This document shows positions 41,900 to 53,628 of a stretch of DNA of 64,000 nucleotides, in pieces (position 1 is the first letter of the stretch; every line of letters starts with the position of its first letter). Source of the stretch: Larus michahellis (taxonomy: Eukaryota; Chordata; Aves; Charadriiformes; Laridae). Under the pieces are notes generated by a model that ran no database searches, was not told where the DNA came from, and worked only from the letters and a program-made list of their open reading frames with translations. A program made the translations under genes and the position numbers. The stretch spans positions 2,361,001 through 2,425,000 of the forward strand of contig NC_133907.1 of NCBI RefSeq assembly GCF_964199755.1, given 5' to 3'.

Positions 41900-42094
41900 A
41901 TGGCAATAAAAATGAGGCCCTGGCTGAAGTTGTTCTTGGTAGTTCTGCTGGGCTGCAGGACCATGCTGGGAGGAGAGCAAGGGCTGCCACCCCTCCACCC
42001 GGTGGGTAGCACTGCTCGGGAGCTCGGCACGGGCGGGAGGTGTAGGACACCACGCCAGATGCTGTGTGATGCCTGCCCGTGTACATTCTGGTAA
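41900..42094 (+). CDS. Doubtful small ORF with signal-peptide-like N-terminus
   Basis: A 64-codon ORF inside a GC-rich spike (about 41920-42080) in otherwise AT-rich DNA. It reads MAIKMRPWLKLFLVVLLGCRTM followed by a Gly/Pro/Arg-rich part and a cysteine cluster (LCDACPCTFW). A basic start, a hydrophobic run of about ten residues and four late cysteines resemble a small secreted precursor. There is no family I recognise, no clear promoter, and short ORFs with hydrophobic starts arise by chance. A GTGGGT at 42000 could even be a splice donor. Treat as unproven. Confidence 0.15.
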   Translation: MAIKMRPWLKLFLVVLLGCRTMLGGEQGLPPLHPVGSTARELGTGGRCRTPRQMLCDACPCTFW

Positions 42095-45000
42095 TACGTA
42101 TGCTTAGGTGTGGGATAGTAAAGTAGTGGTACGTCACCAGTTGCTCGAATGCAATGAAAGGCATTTCATTTCCACAAGTGTCAGTTCTCACTTGGTTTCT
42201 TTTTCCATTGCAAGGGAAACTTTTTTCACTATTGTACACGTATTTATTAAGCCTCTTCATAGTGATTTTTATTTTTGAGTAAATTTGTAGTAAGTGAATA
42301 GGTACTCTGACTTGAACATGTTTAAAATCTCGTAACCTGTTGTTTTTAAATACTGATTCAAATCACAAAATTAGAGGAATGTCTATGAACCAGAAATGTT
42401 ACTGCTGGTAGAACGGGACCTTGCCGTAGTTTGCACATGGTTGTACAAGCTACTGGACACAGAACACCAATCTAACTTCTTTGTTGTCTTGTCTTCCACA
42501 GGATATTGCTAACGGGGCTCATTGGCTGCCACCTGTAATGTAAGGTTAATGCTGGGAGCGGAGGTTAGGTGTGTTGCAGATGTGTAACTTAATGAGTTAT
42601 TAATTGAACGGCAGGTGGAACAGACATAGGAGCAGACAGGCTGCTGGAATGCTAATGTTTGTTAATTCTGCAATGGGAATTAAAAGGCAATGAATATAAG
42701 CTTTGGCTTAATCTTTCTACAAACACCACTATTGTGTAAAAATGAATTTTTACTAGTAGCAAAATTACCTTTACTTTGGGAGCTCTTATTTTTGGGGACA
42801 CTGTAACCCATAACCTGGAGTTTGTTGTCTTGCGTACAAGTTCCAAGAGATGAGGCTTCCTGGGAGAGGTAGTACCATGTGTAGGGAGAATGGATAGGTT
42901 TGGAGCTCAGCATCTTTTCAATAGGTCTGCAGCCCTGTCGTTCTTGTGGAAGTTATATATTCGGTTTTGGACCACTTCTGTTAATAATGAAGTTCATCGC
43001 CATTGTGAAAATAGGGCTGGTATAAATTAAAACTTAATCCTGAAACCGCTAAACTGCATCCTAATATCGATGTGTGCCTGGCCTTTGAAGAACAGCTTTG
43101 TTTTCTTCCATTTGTCTTCCATACTGCAGTTTCCAGTGCTGTTCCCCGTTAACAAGTTTCCCCATCTTGTTAAATAGGGATTAATTGTGCCTGCACTACA
43201 GAGGTCTGGAAAGACTGAAGTTATTAATATTTGGAGGGGAGGTTATATATGTATGCCAATAATGATACGGGATGATTTTGCAACTCTTGATAATAGAACA
43301 AAGCTACCTTCGGGCTGCACTCTCGAGTTTTCTCTATGCGGTTCTGAAATTTATTATGTGGTATGTGCCCGTTTTTCTGAGACATAAAACATAGCTGGTA
43401 GGACAAAGGCAGGGAGATTTTTATCAACCTTGTTTTAATATTTAGATTGTGTTTGCCCTTCATTTTCCCACTGAGAGTAATTTTTTCACCTCCTCTTTCC
43501 TGATTGAAATAAAATTGTCCAAGGAGGCCTTAACAGCGTCTGATTTCTTATACACAGGTTGGTTTTTTTGTTTTTGTTTTTTATTTCTCTGCCCTTGTTT
43601 ATATGAAATATGACTTTGACGCCTTGAAGTGTGCGTTCCTTGCTTAAGCTCTATTTTTTGCTTTTTGCTATACTGTTATGTCACCGAGGTGGAAGTATTT
43701 GTGTATTATATTTGTATTTCCTGAGCAATGAGTAAAGACAAAAGACTAGCCATACTACTAAACCGTATAATTATGGTTTAATAACTAACTCATGTCTGCA
43801 TGCTCAGTTTCAGTAAGAGGTAATGGGTATGGCTGGTTACTTTGTTACAATCCATTTTATTCTGGTAACATTCCATTAATTTTAATTGGAGTCACCCTGG
43901 CATAATGCAGTGGTGACCCTGGCCCAAGTCGGGTTTTTTGTGTTGTTTTTTTTTTTAACCTGAATGTACCATTGCAGTATAGTAAAATGCTGTTATTTTA
44001 TGTCATCATTATTGGATGAAATAAGGCACAAAACATGAAGAGCCTTGTGCTTATTCACATATGCTGGAAATGTTTTATACAGACTAAATCACCTTTTAAA
44101 ATACACACTTTAGAAATGCACTCACATCCAGACTTACTAGCACTGATTGAAAAGCAAGGCTAAAAACTAACTGCAGAACAAATTATCTTTTGTTTTTCAA
44201 ATCCTCAGCGGGTGCCTTTTTGTCTTTGTAACTGAAGAAATCGATAGTCAATTAATGTGTAGGTAAGAGTCAATATTTTAGAAAACATCTAGGGGTTTGG
44301 ATTGATTTTAGCATATGGAAAAGCTTGGTCATAGCTTTAAAGATTTTTTTCATTTGAATCTTGACATTTGGTTCCTCGTGCTTAATTATCATTGAGACTG
44401 GAACATCACTGTTTTCCAACGACATGTGAATCCCTCCCCGAACACCCTTTGTAGGTGCACTAATCAGCCATTGATAGAAGTTAGCTATTCACTGGCTAAA
44501 TCGAGATAAATTAATCTTCCACTAAAATTGGAAAATGCTTATGAAGGAAAATATTTGCATGAGGCCACGTAATTGCTAAAACACTGGTTGTCAAGAAGAC
44601 ATCTGTGATATTACAGATGAAGTATCCATATTTTGATTATCTTATTCATGAAATCGTACTGTTTTGTGGCTGTTCATTTCCTGTTGTTTTCCTCTGTTAC
44701 AAATCAGGAAGATATGTTTGGGCAGCTAGTTTGCTTTGTCCAGACAGGACACACATTTATCACATTTTAAAAAAATACCCTGGTAAAAGGTCACTGTATT
44801 AAATCAACATTTTTTTACTGCATTATTTTAGAAAATGTTTATTTTCCTCATTTACCCACCCCCACACCAGACATGTAATGGAAGTTTAGGACAGTAGTTC
44901 AAATAAACAATTACTGGGACAGTGAGCTCTGTCTAGAAAAACAAAACCTGGTGACATTAATCACTTCAGTGCCAGAAGTTGTGGTTTTGAAGCTTGCCCG

Positions 45001-48000
45001 TCTAAGCTATGGATTAAATCCCATGCTAGCTGGGCAAGGGCTTATGGCCCCTCTAACTATAGATGTAAAAAACGTCGTTTATTTTGGTAAGCTAACGCAT
45101 CTCTGTTTCTGTACCAACCAAAATTTTCTACCTTCATTAACTAATTTATCGCCATTAGGAAAATGGCTTTGAGGGGTGAAAATTTCATGTGTTTTACATC
45201 ATATCTTCTTCTTTTTTTTTTTTGATATTACAATACCTTATGTTTGAGAGTGATTTATTAACCTTCTCTCACTGGTAGAAACTGAATCACAGAAGGCTGA
45301 CGTCCAAATCTAGCCAGGCAGGGAAAAGCCTACGTCCCACTGAATTTCAGCAATTTTGAATTTAAATCTGTCTGGATTTGGACTCCAGCATGGTCATGTA
45401 GGAACTCTGGCAAGGTGGAAGACCTGGGATGTGGAAAAAATGGAGTGTAGTGCTAGTCCTGTAACACTACTATTTTTAATCTAGGTGTGTTGTACCAGCG
45501 TGACTTGCAGCTAACCGCGTATGTCATATTTGCATTTGTAGCTTCAAAGAACTTCACCTAAATGTGTGCAGAGCACGGGAATAGGAGACTCCCTGAAGAG
45601 ATGCCTGGTTCAGGGTGCTGCTTCGTGTCTGCCCTCCACAAAATCCGCCGATGTCTGTTCTGCCTCTTCGCGGTATCGCAGTCGCCTTTAGCGCTCAGGA
45701 ACATTCTGGGAGCGGACTCAAAATAATTCCTGGGGTGGTTTTGAAGGCATTCAGGATTTTTTTTCCACGGTAAATAAAACTTGATTTGTTGGTAGATAAA
45801 AAAAATTGCCGCCTGAAACGTACAGTTTATTAGCTGATGCTACTAATTCTTACACATTATCACTAATTAAATGCTCTAAAGATAGTAATTTTTGTAATGC
45901 TTATTAAATGTATTGAAGTGGCTCGTGAAACTGATCAACACAGAACAGTTCTAGAATTGTATAATAAGACTAAATTAAGTTAGTGCTGGAGAAGTTAATT
46001 TCCTAATGTATTTAGTCTGGAACAAAACCAATAATACATTTAACTAACCAGGTCGCTTGATGAACAGTTGCGCAGCTGGAAATTTGCTTTTAGTGAATAT
46101 TCCACCTAAAAAATAGTTCTATTCCCACTTTCGTGCTAGTAAAGCCTGAGTGCTGATATATTAATGGAGAAAATAATTGCAGCGGGTCACAAATGTAACT
46201 GAATAAAGAAGGAACTTGGTCAGATTTTCTCAAAAAATATTTTATGCTTGTTCTTGTCTTTGATAGTTAATATATCTGTTTTTCTCGGGCAGTTTGGTAG
46301 ATCCTGTTGGCACACAAATACATCTTCAGAGACTGTAGTACAAGTTACGTTTAGGCTCACTGAAGTTGCTGTTTTATTTGCTTTGGTGTGGAGGCGGCAA
46401 TTCTGTTGTACTGCCTGCTGATTTGCTAAGTTGTCATGCCATAGTTCTGAGTGATTAATATTGATTAGAAATTTTCTCTATTTATAAGTTGTGATTGAAG
46501 GGCACTCTACTGAAAGTGATGCATAGCAAATAGTACGCCGTGAATTAATTGCTGAGGTGAAAACATGTTGATCATAATGACCTTAAATAGTTGATTTCCC
46601 TGTTACTTTTCTGTTCGCTACTTTAGCTGGGGCAGGCTCTCGAGATGAATGAAGGACGGTTGTATTTCTAGTTTTCTCAAAGGAAATTGCTATAAAACCC
46701 ATGTTCTTGGAAACAACTTTTGAAGTGGTTGGTTTGACGCAGAGGTCAGGAGCATGTGGGATTTTTGAGGGGGAATTTCTAAGGGATTTCAGCTCTGTCT
46801 TTCTGAAATGGATGAACTGTTGTGCGTACTTCAGTCTGCATGAGTTCTTCCCACTGAGAACTTCAGAAAGGGTATGTTGGGTGCTTTAGTCCTCTGCTGA
46901 GATTTTAATTTATCTTCTTGCTGTATACTCGCAATGGCAGTCGTCCATGCATGTTTGACTTCGGTCTTTCCCTTACTCTAGAATTAGCTATATGTTGACA
47001 TTCTTCTGGCTATATAGTCCCATAAAGTACTTTGCGACCTCCATTAAAAGTATTAATGGCAACAGCAAAGGATCTTCTTACTTGTTACTTTCATGAAAGC
47101 TCTTGGATAACAGCTTAATTCCTAGTTCTCGGAGCGCTCTACATAAGCTTCATGCAAGTATACGTGTTATTTTATCCCTCTATATTTTGAATACAAAGCT
47201 GTATCAGAGATACTAAACAGTGCTTTAGCTGTAATGGTCTATTAGATTTGTGCTTCTTAGAGTGTAAATTAGTTTCGTAATGGAGGGTAATTGCTCTGCT
47301 TTGTCAATCCGTCATCAATTCATGAACGCTGCAGGGCGTACGTGCAACCTCATGTTCAAGGAATTATATATGCAACTCCTGTTATTGTTTGTTGTTCAAT
47401 AAACAGCTTCTAATGACTAAAGCTGTGTGTGAGTTGTTACTTAACGGCTAAAAAATTTGCCAGAACTGTCATTGCCCTTCTAGCAGAGAGCTGCTTGCTT
47501 GTGAATGCTCTGAGATATCTTGACTGAGATTATTAACTACTTTGCAATCAGTTTTCCTTCAGTGTTAATTGTGCTGCGAAACCCTAGGGTATTGTGTTAA
47601 AAACCATTCAAAAGTCAGTGTCACGTCACAGATGCATTTTTGTGCTTAAAAGAACAGATGCCTAAGTTGTGGGCACAGTCTGCCTATAGAAACTCTATTT
47701 TTGTTATGAATTGTGCATTTACATGCACAGGAGGGACACTTGTGATGTTTGTACACACACGCACCGCAAACGCCTGCCTTCATACCCTTTCCTTGCCATC
47801 TCTAATATATAATAACCCTTGTGTGTTATGGCAGGGGGTCTTAGGAATTATTGACAGGTATTTGATGTAGAAGAAAAGCCTTTACAACACAACAAAAAGT
47901 CCTGCTTGGTGCATCTGAGTCATTTAAAAAATTGTTACAGGTGGTAGAATTTGACAAATAGAAAAATAACAGTCTTGTTCTCCCCCCACAAATGTGCGCA

Positions 48001-48400
48001 CGTAGCTCTACCTGTAATGTTTGGTAATTGGATTAAATATTAGTTCCCTTTTGTGCCCAGACTGTGCAAGCAGCTTGTAAATTATGGAGTAAAAATGTGG
48101 AGCTTGTGAATACCTAGTAATAAGTAATGCTCATGCATCCTGGACTGTAGCAATAAGAATGGTGCTGATTTAATGAGTCATCAGCATTCCTGAGCTCGCA
48201 ACGAGAATTTTAGGGACGGACCTGGGTTTTCTTGCCTTTGAGGTGTGTACGCGTCTTCCTCTCCCAGGTAGCAGTTGGGTTTGTTGAAGTGAATGCCAAT
48301 GATAGTTTTATATCTCAGTAAAACGATGGTACCGGGTTATAGGTAATACCTTTCACCCTGCAGAATTCCTAGTTGCTTTTCTAAACCCCGTAATTCCTTA
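42095..48400. other. MTG2-HRH3 gap, middle part
   Basis: AT-rich, gene-free by eye. Patches such as 42480-42700 and 44200-44500 show unbroken mixed sequence with homeobox (TAAT), E-box (CAGGTG) and NFI-like words instead of simple repeats, which is the look of conserved non-coding elements; this cannot be confirmed without alignment. No transposon recognised. Confidence 0.5.
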
Positions 48401-51400
48401 ATGCTGCAAATACAACTATATTGGCAGAAAAGTACGTCGTGCGATGGTAAGGAGGAAAGGAGGCGATTTACATCAAGGTTAAGGGAAGACAGAAGTGCTG
48501 TGAGTTCCCCACTGTCCACCAGGACATGTGTGAAATCGTGTGTGAAAGGCTGGCTTTGTGGTGGTAGAAATGGAGAGCGCTTTTCCCTTTTGTGGCGCTC
48601 ATTCAGGGTGGCTGGTGAAGTGTTTTTATTCTTGCCTGCAATTCCCACATCAGAAGTAAAGATAATAACGCTCCTTATTGTGTTCCATCTATTTGCAGAA
48701 CGGGCTCTGTGGAGAGGAGGAGGTCTCTTTCAAGATCGGGTCTGTACTGCAAAGTTGGGCTGGTATCGCTGCATGGGAGCTGGGGTTATGAAAAATGAAT
48801 CCTCCCTCATAGAAATTGTGTTGTTAAACTTCTTTCTAGCAAGGATGCTAACCTACCGTCTTCCCATCCAAGTTCTGCTGTGAAAATGAGTGTTCATTTA
48901 CAAACATGGAAGGAAAACCGTTAGCATTCTTTCAAATCAAAATGTAATCACATCTTCCCAATTTCAAAGACCACCCCTGTCGCAAAATCTCATTAATTAT
49001 TCCAGACAGGTGTTTTTCAACAAAAGCTCCTTCTTGTGTTCTCTCTTCTTCTCTAGCCTCCTGCTTGAGCTAATGAAGCTTTGGTGATGCCCCTGGAACA
49101 ACGGAGCAATTTGTATAACTCCGGGTTGGGGAGAACAAACAAGGAACAGTAATTGAGGAAGGGTGCTGAGGAGGGGTGCTGGGAGCAGAGATCCTCTGTC
49201 TGTGTAAAGAGATCTCTCGTTATTGGTGATTAGGGAGGGAGCGTTACAGAGCCACAAAGAAAGTAGCTGTGCTGAAAAATGTTCTTTGACAGTTTATTGA
49301 TATGCAGGCCCACAGACCTCGTTACGGTGGCCTTTCCATCCTTCAATTAATGGAGTGTGGGTTTATGTTAAGGGAAGGGAACTGGCATTACCTCCGCACA
49401 GGTCTTACGGGAAGGCGCTCAGCCCATTTCCTTAAAAAGCTCCTGGGTATGATTTACAGCTGCACCAACTTTGTTTACTAACACTCCATGCATAAATTGC
49501 AGACTTCTCTGGAAATAGCCGGGTTTCTTTTCTGTGCGGAAGCCTGTGTGCTTCCACAACTATTTGATGCGTATTCGTAATTCCAGCAAGTCTCCTTTCA
49601 TGGTTTTGGAAAACAGGTCCTGCCTGCTCGGTTTATGTCTAGACAATAGGAATGGGGCATTTTGGGGAGCAGGCATGGTAGCAAAAAATACAGATGTTTT
49701 GCTAGGCTAGTGGCCAAGAAGCCCTGCCTTGCCTAATGGTAACGTGTTTGCACAGTTCACGTGTGATTATGCCTAGAAGCTCCCTAGTCCCTGCCTCTTC
49801 CAAATGCATACAGACCTTCGCATTCTGAACACTAGAAATCAGCAGAATTCAAATACTCTTTTAAGCATATTTGAATTGGTAATCAGCTGCTCTGAAACTT
49901 CAAACTAGCTTATAACATTTTCAGTGTGAAACCCAGGCTCAGGTGTGACCTCATGTCCAGGCATAAGTAGTTATTTTTCTTTTTTATTTGGCAAGGCAAG
50001 AGCTCTTCTTTCAGGAAGGAATATAAGTGTATTCCTTGCAAAATCCACCATTGAATAAAATTACTTCCAGCTAAGTTTACGTAATTCTGCCCATATGGAG
50101 GTCAGAGACCATAAAAATGCTGTGCAGAAGGCTCGCGGTGAAATGTATCCATTTCTTTACGCGTTGGGGAAAGGACTTTAAGACCGAAAGCGCATTGTGA
50201 AAGCTCAGAGAAAAGTACCATTAGGGTTTTAAATTATACAGAAATACATTGATGTCACTAGAAAGTCTAAGATGATGTCTAAGAAAGTGCGGTGCTTGCA
50301 CAGATGGCATGTGCTTTTCAGGTACATCGTGGTCTTATGGATCACTGAAAGCAAAACCAATCTCCACCAACTCCCCGTGAGAATTAGGAATTTTGAGAGT
50401 CTCCTAAAACTGGGTATTTTGCTTACAGCTTTAGCTCTTTGACTTGTGAACATGTGAAAGGGAGGAATTCCTACCCCATGTGCTTGCAAAGTCACCTTGA
50501 AATTTAAAGCTGGTCTCACAGCTGTTGAGCAGAGTCACTACCTGGGTTTGTAGGGGGAAAACTGCTGATTGCCTTCAGTACACAAATTCTTAATTGTAAG
50601 CTGAGAATTTGAGATTGCAGGCTCAGACTATCTGGGAAAAAAAGTCACGTTTGGAATTTAAACAGTTGCAAGTCCCTTTTTAAATGGCTGCTTGCTCTGC
50701 TCGTGGTGTGCAGGAAAACCAGTTCTGGAGCTCGGAGTGTTAAAGTGTTGGTTTAGTTTTTGTTCTTTTTTTTTACAGTTGTTTCCATGAATTCAAGCTC
50801 TAAAAAGGGAAAATGTCTAGAAAGGTGGTGGTGGGGGGAAGCCTGCTAAAATAACTCAGTATGTGCTCCCTGTTGCTTAGCTCTGATGTTCTTGCATAAT
50901 AATGTTTTAACATTCTTGACATGTATTGGAATGTGGAGGAAATAAGAAAAACAACCCACTCTCCTCTGTCATCTTCCTATTTTATTCTACTAGAAAGCCC
51001 AATTACTCGTCCCTGCCCAGGCAAATGTCTTGCACAGGAATTGATAAAGTCTTTGTGCATTCGTTTACTCTGAAGTAACAAACCCGCGGTACAGAAGGTA
51101 TTCTCACGTCTCGTTTATCAGAGATTTAGCTGTTAACACAGAGAGCTGTGAGAGTTTGTTTAGGTGAGCTTTTATCTTTTCTGTTAGGTTTCCTCTCTCT
51201 TAAAATAATAGAAAGCGTCTGTGCTAATGAGATTGCTGGGCTTTCCGTTATGTTTAGGGGTATTTCTGTGAAAAAACAAGCCCCCCAAAAAGGGAGAAGG
51301 GAAGGAACCCAGCAAGGTGCGTTATGCTGTAATCTTACTCATTTTTGTTAAATAACTGGTATCTGCCTTGAGTTTTCAGTAGCTGCCTGTAGCATCATAT

Positions 51401-52790
51401 TCGTTTTGGTGGCAGTACATGGCATGCAATCAACGTTTATTTGCAAGCATGCCAAGGACTGGTGAAAGAAATCAGGGGACCAGAGGGATGTGTGTCCTAC
51501 AGGTACAAAAAAGAGACTTTTGTGTCATGTTGGGGCAAAGGAAGCGCTACAGGAGCAAGTGTTGTGGGCACGGCTTCAGAGTCCGAGAAAATCTTCCTGG
51601 AGAAAGCTGGCTCTCTGAGTGATGGAATGATGAAACAGGGTCTGTTTCCCTTTTGCAACCGATTTAGTATCACTTTAACAGCTGCTTGGCCTCTGCTGTG
51701 GCCAGACTATTAGAGGTAAGAGAAACTCAGCTGTTTGAGGAGCTATTTTTTTGTGGAACGTACAGGCTTTAACTGTCTCCTCAGGCAAATCCATAGATGT
51801 TTTGCTTTCAGTTGGATTTTATCATTTCCAGCAACACCCTGTCTACTGTAAAATATTTGGCAAGACTCGTATAAAAATACTTTATTGGGGTTTTCAGAAG
51901 GTAGCAGACACAAGGAAAGGTACAGGCAGGCTCAACAGCACGTACTGTCAGTTCTTAGTACACTTACTTCAAAGGATGTATTTTAACCCGTATATAATGG
52001 TCTGACTGAACATGTCACAAGACTGAAATATCGTATACACAAAACCAGACATCATTTACAACCTGATTTCAGGTGACAACACTGATCCTACTCAACCAAT
52101 ATCACTGGAATTAAAGTTGGATAGCATTTTCTTTTATTCCTAGCAGCAGCCAAAAAGCAGCGTGCTTACAGCAGCGAAGTGTAATTGGCAATCACAACAC
52201 CATAAGCTTTTGGGTACTACTTCACAGCATTTGGGTTTCTATTTGTAATTGTAGTTCTCAGATTTATGATCTTGAACTTCCCTGTACAATACTGTTAAAT
52301 ATGAGTGTTTGCCATGGCAACTAATTATGTATTTGTATTACTAGATCACCGAGCGGCGCCAATGGAGATGGGCAGTTGAAGTCTTTCGCTTTATGGTCGT
52401 GCTACATCTGTTCCCAAAGAGGTTAGAGAATAGGACAAGGATAACAAAGCCCGTGATGGGAAGCAGAGATAAAATGCCCAAGATTTTATGTTAAGACTGA
52501 GGCTAAAGCCCTGATCTCTTGAATCTGGTGCTCTATCTGTGAAAAGAGTTGACTGCTTTAAAAAATTTTAAAATTAAAAACATTGATGGTGATGTTGCCT
52601 GGATCAGCTCAAGCCGGGTCTCCATTCAAATTATTTATTTCAGAAGAAAGCACGCAAGGGTTCTGGGACTTGCTAGAATTAAGAGCTCTGAAAGAAACTT
52701 AAAGAAAAAAGGAACACAAGTTTCGCTTTTCCCAGTGCTTGTCGTTCTCTAGCACATTGCCAAAAGAGTATTTTTAAGATGCTGCAGAGG
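48401..52790. other. MTG2-HRH3 gap, distal part
   Basis: Mostly AT-rich. A 160-codon plus-strand ORF (48401-48883) is open but has no recognisable domain. No splice-supported gene structure was found, and no repeat family recognised. Confidence 0.5.
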
Positions 52791-53270
52791 AGATTTTAAA
52801 ATGTCTTTGGGTCATGGTGAGGGAGGCTGTGGAGCAGCCGATGCCCCGCTGGCACCTTTCCCTCTTCTGGGGGCTGCCCGGGCTCCCGCCCCCGGCTGCT
52901 CCTGCTGTGGGAGCCCTGCTCTGCCGGGCCGGGAACAAAGAAACCCGCTCAGTTTTGAAGGCGGGATCAGGGAATGCCAACAGGGTGCTTCAGGATGCTC
53001 GACGCCTCCCAGTCTGGCTGTAGACTCCTTTGGGCAGAGATTTGTCCCTGCTTCGGGAGTGAAAGGGACACGGATTGCACCACATGCAACGGGCATCTAG
53101 GCTATGGCTGTGGCTGCTGGGGCAGTAATGAGAAATGAGGTGTTTCCCTGCTGCTTCGTTCTTTTCTTTCTGTGTCATCACACAAGTTTAATATCTTAAG
53201 TGTAAGGAAAAAACCCTCCCGTTCATGGGAAAAATCAGGTTTGCAAGCAGGTGAAATGTACTTTAGTCCA
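52791..53270. other. GC-rich patch downstream of HRH3
   Basis: About 52805-53100 is distinctly GC-rich with ORFs open on both strands, as expected from composition. No domain seen. It lies past the HRH3 poly(A) candidates. Confidence 0.5.
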
Positions 53271-53288
53271 GTAGTTTTAGGCTAGATA

Positions 53289-53310
53289 TTTATTTTTGTT
53301 AGCTTTTATT
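53289..53310 (-). terminator. HRH3: Poly(A) signals of HRH3
   Basis: Two AATAAA motifs on the minus strand (plus-strand TTTATT at 53289-53294 and 53305-53310), about 320-340 nt past the HRH3 stop codon. Confidence 0.55.
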
Positions 53311-53628
53311 TTTCACTTTTCATTTTAACGAAGTGCTGGTGCCACTCTGGCTGACTAGGTGGCAGCAGAGCTCTTTTGTGGCACCTGCAAGTGGAGGACA
53401 CGGATTTCACTGAATGTGATTAATGTCAAAAAAAAATCCCTTACCCTTCCATTCCGTGTGATTTTGTTGTTGATGGACTAGCACAAATGAATAGTGGTCT
53501 CCCTGCTGCCTTCCTCATGTGCCCCAGCCCAGTGCTCCCAGGTTTCTCCAAGGAAGCAAGCTACAGCACTTTTCCGTAACACGGGTGTATTAAAACAAGG
53601 CTCCTCTCCTCCGCACACGGGGCTGGCT

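Noticed and set aside
41871-42260. 129-codon minus-strand ORF
   Set aside because: Antisense to the small secreted-like ORF and its flanks; mixed composition with no domain.
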